Shown here in pieces: positions 1-9,187 of a DNA stretch of 64,000 nucleotides. The notes under the pieces were generated by a model that had not been told where the DNA came from, did not search any database, and was given only the letters and a program-made list of their open reading frames with translations. The translations under genes were made by a program, and so were the position numbers. The stretch's first letter is position 1, and the number at the start of each line of letters is the position of its first letter. Origin of the DNA: Gilvimarinus gilvus (GTDB lineage Bacteria > Pseudomonadota > Gammaproteobacteria > Pseudomonadales > Cellvibrionaceae); contig NZ_JAULRU010000514.1 of assembly GCF_030518155.1 (NCBI RefSeq), positions 1-64,000 on the forward strand, in the 5' to 3' direction.

Positions 1-144
1 AGCAACACGCTACCAACTGGTTATGGACTTACAACAACGAAAGGCCGAACATGGCCTTGGGTGGCATAACGCCAGTACAAAAACTGGCGTTAGCCGCATA
101 GCCTTCTACTTTTAGCTTCGGTTAAAAATGGGGGGATTACCGGG
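1..144 (+). mobile_element. Right end of an IS3-family insertion sequence, with the last codons of its transposase
   Basis: Bases 3-101 encode the extreme C-terminus of an IS3-family OrfB transposase (DDE fold): the pattern WTYNNERPNMALGGITP followed by QKLALAA and a TAG stop is the usual end of this family. The rest of the element lies off the left edge. From about base 142 the frame of a topoisomerase gene begins immediately, so the element's right end lies near 130-144 and it is inserted inside that gene. The exact terminal inverted repeat cannot be fixed because the left end is not visible. Confidence 0.85.
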
Positions 145-1851
145 GAGGCCATTGCCTGGCATCTGCAGCAGGCTCTCAAACTCAAGGACCCCAAGCGGAT
201 TGTGTTCTCTGAGATTACGGCTAAAGCCATCAAGGCAGCGATAAGTAAGCCCGGAAAGATCAATTACCGCCGTGTGGCCGCACAAGAGGGGCGTCGCGTC
301 CTAGATAGGCTCGTGGGTTACCGGGTATCACCCAAGCTCGGAGATGTGACCAAGCAGCGAGGCCTCTCCGCCGGCAGAGTGCAATCACCGGCCGTACGTA
401 TCGTTGCTGATCGTGAACGGGCCATTCAGGCCTTTGTCGCCACAGATCACTATGGTGCCCGATGGGATCTCGGTGGCTGGTTTGCTGACTGGGACGTCAA
501 ACCGTTCCTCCGGGAGGGGCAGGAATACCTGCTTGATCGCTCCCTAGCCGAATGGGTGGCAAATGTCACGGAGGCGTCTGTAATCGCTTGTGAGGAGACT
601 CAGGAGTCCAAGGCACCTCCAGCACCGTTCATCACCTCTACGCTTCAGCAAGCAGCCTCCAGCCGCCTCAAGATGAAGCCGAAGGCCACCATGGCCGCCG
701 CTCAGAAGCTCTACGAGCAAGGCCACATCACCTACATGCGGACTGACACTCCCAATTTATCTGAGGAAGCGTTTGCGCAGATCCAGGACTACGGCCGAGC
801 GAATGGGTTGCCCGTTGTCGATCGTTAACGCACTTGGAAAGTCAAAGGTGATGCCCAGGAGGCGCACGAAGCCGTCCGGCCGACTCACATTAACCAGGTC
901 GAAGCTGGCGAGACCTTGGATCAGCAACAGCTGTATAAGCTGATCTGGCAGCGTACCGTGGCCTCGCAGCTGCAGGAGGCCAAATACGCGGTGCGCACGG
1001 TTAAACTCCGGGCTGGCGAGCAGCTGCAGGGTAAGCCCGTCGAGTGCGTGGCCAAGGGTCGGACCGAGTTCTCACCAGGTTGGAGGACGGTCTATGCCAA
1101 TGATACGCCGGCGTCTAAGCAAGATCCTGAAGAAGCGGCCAATCCGGTACCCAGACTGCAGGAGGGCCAGTTGGTCAAAATTGCTGAGGGCAAAGTCCTG
1201 GATAAGCGCACCAAGCCACCCTCACGCTTCACGGAGGCGCAACTGATCAAAGAGCTGGAGAAGCAAGGCATTGGCCGACCATCGACCTACGCCGCGATCA
1301 TGGAGAACATCATGTCCCGCGGTTACGTCGCCTATGACTCGGCCGGCAAGTACCTGGTACCGACCGATACCGGATACCTGGTGGTGGACTGCCTGGTCGC
1401 CAGTCGCTTTAGCTTTATCGAGCTGGATTTCACCAAGTCCATTGAGGCCCAGCTGGACGAGGTTGCGGAAGGCCGCGCCGGCTACAAGGGTGTGATCGCG
1501 ACTCTGGATGATCGATTGACCGCAGAGCTCACCAATATGGATAACGTCCAAGTCGAGGTGCCGGCCGGAATGAATCACCCGTGCCCGGAGTGCGGGGAGT
1601 AGCTGACTCGCCGCCCGGGTAAATCTGGCAAGAAAGCCTGGTGGGGTTGCTCTGGCTACCCTGAGTGTAAAGTGACCCTACCAGACCAAAATGGTAAGCC
1701 AGGTAAACCTAAAGAACAGGAAGTGTCTGATACACCTTGCCCGAAATGCGGGAAGGAGCTGGTTCGCCGGAAGAAAGGCGGCAAGTCCGGCTATGACTTT
1801 TGGGGTTGTAGTGGATTTCCGAAATGTGATGGGAGGCGACATTTATTGTAG
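142..1851 (+). pseudogene. Disrupted type IA DNA topoisomerase (topoisomerase III/TopA-like) of the ICE
   Basis: One continuous frame from 142 to the TAG at 1849-1851 encodes a type IA topoisomerase from the GEAIAWHL motif onward. It includes the strand-passage region with a YMRTDTPNLS-like segment (the catalytic Tyr lies in this motif), the HEAVRPTH motif (around 866-890), a GIGRPSTYA segment and two C-terminal zinc ribbons (CPECGE, then CPKCGKEL with a later GCSGFPKC). The N-terminal TOPRIM part is cut away by the IS3 element. Two in-frame stops, TAA at 826-828 and TAG at 1600-1602, break the frame although the protein sequence continues normally across each. Topoisomerases of this type are regular members of PFGI-1-class ICEs and act in element replication or transfer. 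This copy should be non-functional unless the host suppresses the stops. Confidence 0.9.
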
Positions 1852-2100
1852 AATAATCAATTAAACGCGTAATTGGGCATGAATATAACTAATTAACACA
1901 AGCTATTAGATGCTCCCTCCTTATAGGAGGTGTCATCTACATTGACGAAAACGGATATATAATTTCGTTGGTGGTTTCTTACACTAAGGGGGGTATGGCC
2001 TTCTCGAACCTTCAAATACCTTATTTTCGTCGAGGAGAGGCCTTGGCCTGAGCGCCACGAATCCACCAAGATATCTTTAATTCCATACATGGAGCGTTGC

Positions 2101-3546
2101 ATGCCAGAGATAATAACTATTAATGTTTTGGATATCTATCTAGATCCGGAAAATCCGCGTCATGATCCTATTCAGGATCAAGACAAAATTATTGAGCAGC
2201 TGCTTAAATCAGACAAAGTTCGGGAGTTGGCTCGAGATATTGCTGCGAACGGACTAAACCCCCTCGAATTACTGGGTGTAATTAAAGATAAGGATAATAA
2301 CTATATAGCGGTGGAAGGGAATAGACGCCTGTGTTCTCTAAAGTTACTAAATGATCCAGAGTCGGCTCCCGCTGGGGCATCAAAATACTTTAAGCAGCTT
2401 TCTGAAGCCAGCACTTTGGTGCCTACGGACATAACCTGCATACAGCTGGAAAATCGAGATGCTGCTGATATCTGGATCGAGCGTAGGCATGAAGGAGAAC
2501 AAGGCGGGGTCGGAATTAGGCAGTGGAACTCAACACAAAAAACTAGACACAACACGCGTCGTATGAAAAAAGATTCCAACGCGTTGGCATTGTCGATTAT
2601 TGAATATGCATTCAAGCTTGGTTTAATTACACGTCCAGATGGAGAGAAGAAAATCCTCACAACAGCGTCCAGATATCTGGGAAACCCTTATTTTAGGAAA
2701 ACAATAGGAGTAGTCTCTGGAAGATCAGATTCCAGCGTGGTTATAAATGTAACTTACGATGATTTTGATAGGGTTATCGAACGTTTTTTGAAAGACATTC
2801 TTGATGACACTACAGATGTCAACTCAAGGACCAACAAGGCCTCATGGGAAGGTTACGCTCGCAGGCTAATCAACGAGGGGGATGCACCAGTAAGTCGAGC
2901 AGAAAAAATCAAACTGTCAGACCGAAAATCGTTTGATAAGTCTTCCGTCCCGTCCATCGCAGATAATCAATCGCCCACAAGAAATGGAGACATTTCTAGT
3001 TCCATCGAACAGGCGGATCAAGAAGCCGATATATCTACCTCAGGTGAAAATCAAAATTATGCAGATAATGGAAAACCAAGACAGTGGGGTTCGCAAACTC
3101 AAGATCCAGACAAGAGGAAATATATTCTACCTTACGATTTCAATCCAACAATTTCGGATAAAATATTGAGACGTGTATTCAGAGAGATGAAGAACATTGA
3201 AACGGAGCATTATGCATTAGCCGTTTCATTGATTACGAGAGCCTTTCTCGAGAAAGTATACAAAAGCTTTTATGAGTCAAAAATTGACCGAAATGTGCCC
3301 AGCAAAACAAATGATGTACTTACCAAAATAATTCCATATATTGAAGGAGTTTTGCATCAACTAAATGGAAGAGAAAAGCAGGCCTTAGGAGCACTAAGAA
3401 GAGTTAACTCTAACCCAAACAATGTGCTCTCACCTAAAACACTGGGCGCATTTGCTCACGCAGGTCATTACCCAACGAAAATGGAGCTACACACTCAATG
3501 GGATAACATTAGTGAAATTGTAGCGTACATGATTCGTGAGCTGTAG
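2101..3546 (+). CDS. ParB/sulfiredoxin-like N-terminal domain protein, probable defence operon
   Basis: A 481-residue protein with a ParB-like N-terminal domain (about residues 1-110). It opens with a strand leading to DPENPRHD, followed by a helical stretch and the ParB-type EGNRRLCSLKLL motif near residue 75, which in ParB-fold proteins forms the nucleotide or phosphate site. The middle (about 260-350) is polar and low in hydrophobics, probably a linker. The C-terminal 130 residues form a helical domain I do not recognise. ATG 2101 is preferred over 2089 because GGAG lies six bases upstream. The gene is followed closely by a Dam-type methylase and an OLD-like ATPase in the same orientation, the context of a defence or modification system rather than of plasmid partition. 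The ICE's own ParB is at 60789-62444 and is unrelated in sequence. Confidence 0.7.
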   Translation: MPEIITINVLDIYLDPENPRHDPIQDQDKIIEQLLKSDKVRELARDIAANGLNPLELLGVIKDKDNNYIAVEGNRRLCSLKLLNDPESAPAGASKYFKQLSEASTLVPTDITCIQLENRDAADIWIERRHEGEQGGVGIRQWNSTQKTRHNTRRMKKDSNALALSIIEYAFKLGLITRPDGEKKILTTASRYLGNPYFRKTIGVVSGRSDSSVVINVTYDDFDRVIERFLKDILDDTTDVNSRTNKASWEGYARRLINEGDAPVSRAEKIKLSDRKSFDKSSVPSIADNQSPTRNGDISSSIEQADQEADISTSGENQNYADNGKPRQWGSQTQDPDKRKYILPYDFNPTISDKILRRVFREMKNIETEHYALAVSLITRAFLEKVYKSFYESKIDRNVPSKTNDVLTKIIPYIEGVLHQLNGREKQALGALRRVNSNPNNVLSPKTLGAFAHAGHYPTKMELHTQWDNISEIVAYMIREL

Positions 3547-3612
3547 AGCCATGGCCATGCTGTGTACATAATGGTAGAATAGCCCAGAACTGTTAATTAT
3601 TTGGATTCTAGT

Positions 3613-4509
3613 ATGGCATCAACTCCTTCACCTTTAAGGTATCCCGGAGGCAAAGCAAATATTGTTAGCATGGTCTCTGAGATCATTAAAGATAACAAAT
3701 TGTGCCGAGGACATTATGCAGAGCCATACGCAGGCGGTGGAGGCCTAGCGTTATCCTTGCTCTTTAAGGGACATGTACATTACATACACTTAAACGATCT
3801 TGACCGTTCAATCTGGTGCTTCTGGAATGCGATCCTTAAGAATACGGAAGAATTTATCTCTAGAATAGAAAAAGTAGATATCACTCTTGATGAGTGGTAT
3901 CGGCAACGGAAAATCCAGAAGGATAGGGATAATCAGAACAACCTGGATGTAGCATTTTCAACATTCTTTCTAAATCGGACTAACAGGTCTGGTGTTATTT
4001 TGAAAGCAGGCGTTATTGGCGGTCTCGAGCAAGGCGGGAAATATAAGCTGGACTGTAGATTTAACAAGCAAGGTTTAATTGATAAAATATTAAGAATCAA
4101 AAAATATAAGAACAGGATAAATCTATATAACCTGGACGCAATTGATTTCATAAAGGCAACTAGGGGTGAATTGCCAGCCAAAACCTTGTATTGCATCGAC
4201 CCTCCTTATTTTGTAAAAGGCTCCACACTCTACACAAATTATTATAATCCTGAGGACCACAAGAAAATCGCTAGCCTGCTAAATAGATTGGGCAAGCCGT
4301 GGATACTAACTTATGATGATGCTCCTGAAATTCAGGAGTTATATAAAAGTAAGCGGCAATATAGGTTTAATCTAAATTACAGCGCGGGGGTTAAGCGGGT
4401 AGGCACCGAATTATTAATCGCGAGCAACAAGGTTTCAATTCCTCACGACCTTAATGTTTCGAAAATATCTTTCCAAGCTGAGAAGGATGAGATTTTTCGT
4501 GCTATGTAA
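3613..4509 (+). CDS. Dam-type (D12 class) N6-adenine DNA methyltransferase
   Basis: A 298-residue DNA adenine methylase of the D12/Dam family, transferring a methyl group from S-adenosylmethionine to adenine N6. The SAM-binding motif PLRYPGGKA is at residues 6-14 and the catalytic DPPY motif (CIDPPYF) near residue 196. The spacing and length agree with Dam/DpnM-like enzymes. A TTG at 3601 is in frame, but ATG 3613 places the family motif at the usual distance; neither start has a strong ribosome-binding site. It sits 66 bases after the ParB-like gene and 78 bases before the ATPase gene, so the three are probably cotranscribed. It may protect host DNA from its neighbours, which is inference from context. 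The gene is AT-rich compared with the ICE core. Confidence 0.9.
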   Translation: MASTPSPLRYPGGKANIVSMVSEIIKDNKLCRGHYAEPYAGGGGLALSLLFKGHVHYIHLNDLDRSIWCFWNAILKNTEEFISRIEKVDITLDEWYRQRKIQKDRDNQNNLDVAFSTFFLNRTNRSGVILKAGVIGGLEQGGKYKLDCRFNKQGLIDKILRIKKYKNRINLYNLDAIDFIKATRGELPAKTLYCIDPPYFVKGSTLYTNYYNPEDHKKIASLLNRLGKPWILTYDDAPEIQELYKSKRQYRFNLNYSAGVKRVGTELLIASNKVSIPHDLNVSKISFQAEKDEIFRAM

Positions 4510-4587
4510 ATTTTTTCTGATAAATGATGCTTTATCCTGTGTCGATATTTGGATTAACGTTGACTGCAAATAGGATGTTTAAATTAC

Positions 4588-6159
4588 ATGATTATTAAAA
4601 AGGTCGAGATTGCCAAATTTAGAGGATTTAAAAATGTTGGGTTTTCTCTTGGTGAGTACATCACCCTAATTGCCGGCCAGAATGGAACTCAAAAAAGTAC
4701 GCTACTGGGGATTCTAACCCAAACATTTACTATCCCGAACGCTGGGCATAAATTTTCAACTGAAAGCCCACTTACAGGAGGAACTTTTCGTTCTGCGTTT
4801 CAAGATAAATTCAGGCTATCCCCCACTCTGGACACGGCGGGAAGTCATCTATGGACTTTGTTTTTTCATGATAACAGCATACACCCAGACATTGATGAGT
4901 CTGGGGGCTTTACGATAGAAAGCATTCCTAGAAACACCAAAACCTCAGGTACCAAGAAAGGCATCAGATTCTGGCAAAAAGGAAAGCGAGATGCAGGTAG
5001 CGGTTATGTTCAAATTCCGGTAATTTTTTTAAGCTTAAAAAGATTGATACCCATTGCTGAAGCTGGAATTTTTAAAAAAAACAACATCTCTCTAACGGAC
5101 CAAGAAAAACTTTGGTTTTCAAAACATTACAATAAAATTCTGTTGGGCATGGACTCGCTTCAGGAAATAGATTATCTGCACAGCCACTCAAAAAACACAT
5201 TGGGCGTCACAACCGACTACTACGACTGGAACACTAATTCAGCTGGCCAAGATAATATCAGTAGAATTTTGCTCGCGTTCATATCATTCCAGCGATTAAA
5301 GGAAAATTTTAAGGACCACTACAAGGGCGGGATCCTTGCGATCGATGAGATAGACGCAACACTGTACCCTGGCAGCCAGATTAAACTGATAGATTTTTTG
5401 AGTTCTCACTGCAAAAAACTTGACGTTCAAGTTGTTGCAACAACCCACTCCCTACACACTATTGATAAAGTCTATAAATTAAAAAATGCTAATGGCAGAA
5501 GCCCTCAATTTGGCATAATTTACTTAAAGAAAGTCGATCGCGAGGTTGTGGTCCATGAGAATCCTGACTACAACTCTATTGTTAACAATTTAAATGTCAG
5601 CATAGGAAAGACTCATAAAGCACGTAAATTTTTTGTCCATACTGAAGATTCTGAATGCGCCCACTTTGCCAAGGCAATTTTGGGGCGAAAGTATCCAAAC
5701 TTACACTTTCCTGACATCACTCTAGGTTGTGGCAACCTAATCCAACTCGGAAAGAAAAAGGTGGAGAGCTTCTCACATCCAAATTCAATTGTGATTCTTG
5801 ATGGTGACGCAAAGAAGGAAGTTAATAGATCAAAGCTGAAGAATTATATTTGTTTGCCAGGAGACCACTCCCCAGAGATTATTTTGGCTGAATTTTTGTC
5901 TGGCTTATCCGACAAAAGCCCCTTCTGGGAAGAGAAGCGCGACGGATACTCTAAGCAAGTGTGTTTTTCAGAATTCGATCTCAACGACATAAAATCAGGT
6001 AGAACTACGGCCAAAAAGTGGTATCTCCAACAGCTTGATTCCGGTGCGTGGGGAGCCAGGGCTACCAATTTATTTAAATATTTTTTAAAAACTATTCCGG
6101 ACGAAAAAGCGAAGTTCCTGGCTGAATTTGACTTCATTTACAAGAACCTAAAGCATTGA
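4588..6159 (+). CDS. AAA ATPase of the OLD-like class with a C-terminal TOPRIM-like region
   Basis: A 523-residue SMC/ABC-type ATPase. The N-terminus (IKKVEIAKFRGFKNV) is typical of AAA_15/AAA_21 proteins. The P-loop at about residues 29-38 reads GQNGTQKST, with Gln where the usual motif has Gly before Lys. The ABC-signature region is weak (NSAGQDNISRILLAF), Walker B is LAIDEIDATLYPG near residue 250, and a switch His follows in ATTHSLHT. After residue 350, FFVHTEDSECAHF and SIVILDGDAKKE resemble the glutamate and DxD parts of a TOPRIM nuclease domain, as in OLD and GajA proteins. It is probably a DNA-activated nuclease-ATPase of a defence system. The methylase and ParB-like genes precede it and an unknown gene follows. 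Confidence 0.75.
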   Translation: MIIKKVEIAKFRGFKNVGFSLGEYITLIAGQNGTQKSTLLGILTQTFTIPNAGHKFSTESPLTGGTFRSAFQDKFRLSPTLDTAGSHLWTLFFHDNSIHPDIDESGGFTIESIPRNTKTSGTKKGIRFWQKGKRDAGSGYVQIPVIFLSLKRLIPIAEAGIFKKNNISLTDQEKLWFSKHYNKILLGMDSLQEIDYLHSHSKNTLGVTTDYYDWNTNSAGQDNISRILLAFISFQRLKENFKDHYKGGILAIDEIDATLYPGSQIKLIDFLSSHCKKLDVQVVATTHSLHTIDKVYKLKNANGRSPQFGIIYLKKVDREVVVHENPDYNSIVNNLNVSIGKTHKARKFFVHTEDSECAHFAKAILGRKYPNLHFPDITLGCGNLIQLGKKKVESFSHPNSIVILDGDAKKEVNRSKLKNYICLPGDHSPEIILAEFLSGLSDKSPFWEEKRDGYSKQVCFSEFDLNDIKSGRTTAKKWYLQQLDSGAWGARATNLFKYFLKTIPDEKAKFLAEFDFIYKNLKH

Positions 6160-6232
6160 GAATGCCATATTAATTACATTATGAAACAGGCCTAACATTT
6201 CATTTATTTCCGGGATTAGCGAACCAAAACAT

Positions 6233-6769
6233 ATGCTTCTTAAGCTGGTCAGAGAAGGAAATAGGATCGCTTTCGAAGAGAATCTAGAAAACATAATGGA
6301 TCATTTCTTTAATTTTTCAGTTACTGCTCATTCGCTACGAGATTGGTGCATTGAACATCTGTCTCAGCAAGATAAAAGAAAGCAGCTTAATCAAATGTGG
6401 GATGCCGAGAAGCATTTAGTTATTGCGAAAGATGTAGCCAATTCGGTAAAGCATTTCAAGATTACTAAATACACTCCTGACGTAAAAGAATCATCACTTT
6501 CAACAACGAAAAGAGTTCCGTTTTACCTCGGTCAGGACATAGTGGAAGAAATGGAAAGTGTTCAGCGAGACTTTGAATATCGAGAATCTAAAATCCAAGA
6601 AAATCCAAGCTTTGTTGTGACATTTACGGATGGCACTACTGAAGATTTAACAGATTACGCTGTTAAAACAATAAAATATTGGGTTTGCTACTTTGACAGT
6701 TATAGCATTCCGCGATCGGTGATAGATTTCAAAGGTGTTTTTTTAATAGGAGCTTTTGGCACTCGATAA
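6233..6769 (+). CDS. Uncharacterised protein, last gene of the ParB-Dam-ATPase operon
   Basis: A 178-residue soluble protein I cannot assign. The first 90 residues are mostly helical (AHSLRDWCIEHL, then AKDVANSVKHF), which resembles small helical proteins often found beside defence genes. The last 60 residues contain strands and a short WVCYFDSY segment. There is no signal peptide or membrane helix. It starts at ATG 6233, 73 bases after the ATPase gene, in the same orientation and with the same AT-rich composition, so it probably belongs to that operon. A hairpin at 6781-6800 follows its stop. Confidence 0.55.
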   Translation: MLLKLVREGNRIAFEENLENIMDHFFNFSVTAHSLRDWCIEHLSQQDKRKQLNQMWDAEKHLVIAKDVANSVKHFKITKYTPDVKESSLSTTKRVPFYLGQDIVEEMESVQRDFEYRESKIQENPSFVVTFTDGTTEDLTDYAVKTIKYWVCYFDSYSIPRSVIDFKGVFLIGAFGTR

Positions 6770-6780
6770 CATAAAAAATG

Positions 6781-6800
6781 CCTCAATGCCAACATTGGGG
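6781..6800. terminator. Hairpin with an A-tract on its left side, best read as a minus-strand terminator
   Basis: CCTCAATG and CATTGGGG pair as an 8-bp stem (one G-U) with a CCAA loop. On the minus strand the stem is followed by CATTTTTTAT, a fair intrinsic-terminator tail. On the plus strand the U-tract is missing. It may end leftward transcripts and, less efficiently, the operon at 2101-6769. Confidence 0.5.
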
Positions 6801-7074
6801 CTACACTTACTTTCCGTTGCCGCTCTTTCGCTTGTTTGCTCGCTTGCGCTTTACTTTGGCTCGTACCCTTTCTGGTCCTTGTGAGTAATAGTGGAGAAAT
6901 TCCGGCACCGAGAGAAAATGGCTATTTATTGCTAATGTGGAGAAGTTCCGGCAACCCAGGGTGTCCAAGAATTAACTTGCTAAAGTGTACGTATTACTTC
7001 GCCTCTAGGCCGATGGTCACGCATTCTGGAGACTCTATTGTGGAGAGATGCCGGTATTACCAGCGTGCCTAGCC

Positions 7075-7400
7075 TGGATGACCTTCGCTGTGACCGGTAG
7101 AGGTGTGTCTATTGGGTTTGTTAAAGTGCGCCTGGCTTTCACGGGTAATGACTCACCGGTGGTCATGCAACTGCTCAGCACGATGGGAGTTTTTGCTGAA
7201 TTCGAGCGTGTTTAAATTCTGGGGCGTCAACGCGAAGGCATTGAGCAAGCGCGAGCGGCCGGCAAATATCTCGGCAGGAAATCAGCTCTCAATAAAGATG
7301 CGAAAGCAGAGCACAAGCAACGTGCGAACGCCGGTGAGACCAAATCCGCAATTGCCAAAAAGTTATCGATCCCATTGGTCTTTGTGATTGAGTGCAGCAA
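7075..7400 (+). pseudogene. Remnant of a Tn3-type serine resolvase/recombinase
   Basis: From about 7091 a frame encodes TGRGVSIGFVKVRLAF, then TGNDSPVVMQLLSTMGVF and AEFERV, followed by an in-frame TAA. It then continues as RQREGIEQARAAGKYLGRK and an SAIAKKLSI helix-turn-helix-like tail. This is the C-terminal half of a serine resolvase. The start of the gene is missing or frameshifted near 7080-7090 and the TAA (near 7213) lies in the conserved E-helix. It is a dead relic marking an old transposition event between the defence operon and the peptide cluster. Confidence 0.75.
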
Positions 7401-7518
7401 TCGATGTGGCTTACAGGTGTTGTTAAAAGTAGAGTTTTAGCAAGCTTTCAGGGCGGGCGATAGGCATCCATAGAGCATGAAGAGCTTGTCTAACGTGCAT
7501 AAGGCTGTATCTGTTCAT

Positions 7519-7553
7519 GTATGGGTGGGCAGGGCAGCCCACCCCACCCATAC
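7519..7553 (-). terminator. Strong stem-loop just downstream of the precursor-peptide gene
   Basis: GTATGGGTGGG pairs with CCCACCCATAC (11 bp, perfect), with a small inner GGGC/GCCC pairing in the loop. On the minus strand it begins eight bases after the stop codon of the peptide gene at 7561-7776. No U-tract follows, so it may act mainly by protecting the 3' end of the short message rather than as a classical intrinsic terminator. Confidence 0.5.
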
Positions 7554-7560
7554 AGTCTAG

Positions 7561-7776
7561 TTAATACCAACCACCCGAAGTTATAGGGGGTTGTGGTGGT
7601 TGTGGGTTATATGAGGGGGTGCCTCCACCAATTGTACGATCGCTAGTGGTCATCTTGGACCCCCCAAAAACCAAGGACAACTCGTCGTCTGTTAAACTCA
7701 CTAATTTGGGGCTAGTGTTACCACTCTTAGAGCCCAGTTTACTTTTAAAAGTATCTATTGCATCCAAAAACTTCAT
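7561..7776 (-). CDS. Double-glycine-leader precursor peptide (probable RiPP/bacteriocin precursor)
   Basis: A 71-residue peptide with a textbook GG leader. Counting back from the cleavage site after Gly39, it has Leu at -12, Thr at -11, Glu at -8, Leu at -7, Val at -4 and Gly-Gly at -2/-1 (LTDDELSLVFGG). Peptidase C39 ABC exporters cut such leaders, and one is encoded at 15111-17183. The predicted 32-residue core begins SKMTTSDRT, is rich in Gly, Thr and Ser, contains SYNPQPPQPP and ends SGGWY. A good ribosome-binding site (GGAGAG, six bases before ATG) supports the start, and a strong stem-loop follows the stop. It lies on the minus strand, downstream of the unknown gene and glycosyltransferases. 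Nearby radical SAM, kinase-like and glycosyltransferase genes suggest Tyr/Trp cross-linking or Ser/Thr decoration, which is inference. Confidence 0.75.
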   Translation of the reverse strand: MKFLDAIDTFKSKLGSKSGNTSPKLVSLTDDELSLVFGGSKMTTSDRTIGGGTPSYNPQPPQPPITSGGWY

Positions 7777-9187
7777 ATAATACTCTCCATGATATTAGAT
7801 TTATTCACTGTTAGTTTTGTCTCCTAAGCTCCACCAGTTAATCGTAGAGCCTTGGTACCATACAAAGTCTCGCGGTTGCTTGTCAAGAGCGTTGCTGGTC
7901 ATTAACTTTCATGTCAATGTAAGGTGTTTGTATTGCGTGCATATGGACTTGCTGGATCATTTCTGAGCCAGATTCAAAAGATCTCACTTTTCAAGCAGGT
8001 TGCTCTGTGAAAGCCTTAATATTTGATGCAGATTCCAATGCACTCTTGACTGAAGCTTAAAGGATGAGCGCAGTACTGGGGTGCATAACGGAATCCAAAT
8101 CTGTGTCATTCTTGCTGTTGCCGACAAACTACTTGTATTAAGACTCTGCTTGATTTAGATAATCGACAGTTCAGCATCCCGGCGAACCAAATAAATCTAT
8201 ATAATAGTGTTGGCTGATTGCTTATATTGTTGGCCAATAAGACGTAACACTTTCCGGCTTCATCGTCCGGGTGGCCGATCCGGCGGAATTGGACGGAGAT
8301 TTTGAGTGATAGTCACGCCTGCAGGCTCGTTCGCTTGGTTCGTGGGCGCATCTTTATCCTTAATTGGCTGATGGAGGGGGGGGGGAGCACGATAATCTGC
8401 ATTACCCTTGACGCTTCACTAAGTATATCTCTATATAACAGTCTGAGAAATATGACACGCGTAGTCAGTTTACCCCCTCCTTGTAGATGGCGACAATGCT
8501 CCCCTTTGGAACCACGATTGGTTTTCCTATGTACACTACATGCTTTTACTCGCGGTGATCGCTAGAAGCTTATGATTCAGGGCTACATGTAGTCTTGATG
8601 GAAGCTTTGATTGCGCTAAATCTAACTATGGCGCGTTAGAGGGTCACAGTGCAATGGCGCAGGCGGCTAAAGCGTACAGTGGGTGTGTCCAAGAGAAATT
8701 TGGGCCATGGCGCTTTATGTTTACTGCGGCTCGGTAGCCTGTAGAGCAGGAAGCCATTTAATTGTAGGGGGTATTGTTAACGCGCAATAACGTACACTGA
8801 GAGAGTGGTTTGCTACCAAGGAGAGGAAGAGCTTGAATATTCAGATTTTCGATCATAATCCGCAAACTGCTTCTACCTGAGAGGCGAGCGCGGGTTAGTA
8901 GCTGTGATTTCCTGGCGCTATAGAGTCAAGGTGTCTTAAAAGGAGTGAGAGAATTGGAGGAAGGATTTTGAGCGAATGTGCGGTTTTGCATTGACAGTTT
9001 CAAATATTCAATATGTCACCTCAATATTGCCATGAAAGGGAGTTGTGTCATTGGGTCCGCTTTCGATTCTCCTAATGCTAATTTTCTGGCGGGGTGTGGG
9101 CTAAGTCGACAGTCAGGTTTGAGACAAATCCTAAGTAACTATTGAGGTTTATATTGGTCGCTTGACGAATGTTTTTGATTGGGGGAG
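7777..9187. other. 1.4-kb stretch without a convincing gene
   Basis: I see no frame with a recognisable product on either strand. Short open frames here lack ribosome-binding sites and family features. The stretch contains a run of ten G at 8376-8385 and patches of higher GC (about 8250-8360 and 8640-8990) unlike the AT-rich flanks, so it may be a mosaic of decayed mobile-element sequence. The promoter of the precursor peptide must lie at its left end, just above 7777. A TAATAT sequence about 20 bases above the start codon is a possible -10 element but is not convincing. Confidence 0.4.

Noticed and set aside
1893-2102. Minus-strand open frame of 69 codons before the ParB-like gene
   Set aside because: It covers the probable promoter region of the defence operon and has no family features or ribosome-binding site.
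7103-7387. Open frame of 94 codons on the plus strand
   Set aside because: It lies out of frame over the resolvase remnant, whose own frame shows clear homology; this is a shadow.
8302-8565. Open frame of 87 codons on the plus strand
   Set aside because: No ribosome-binding site, no family features, Ser/Arg/Cys-rich translation across a ten-G run.
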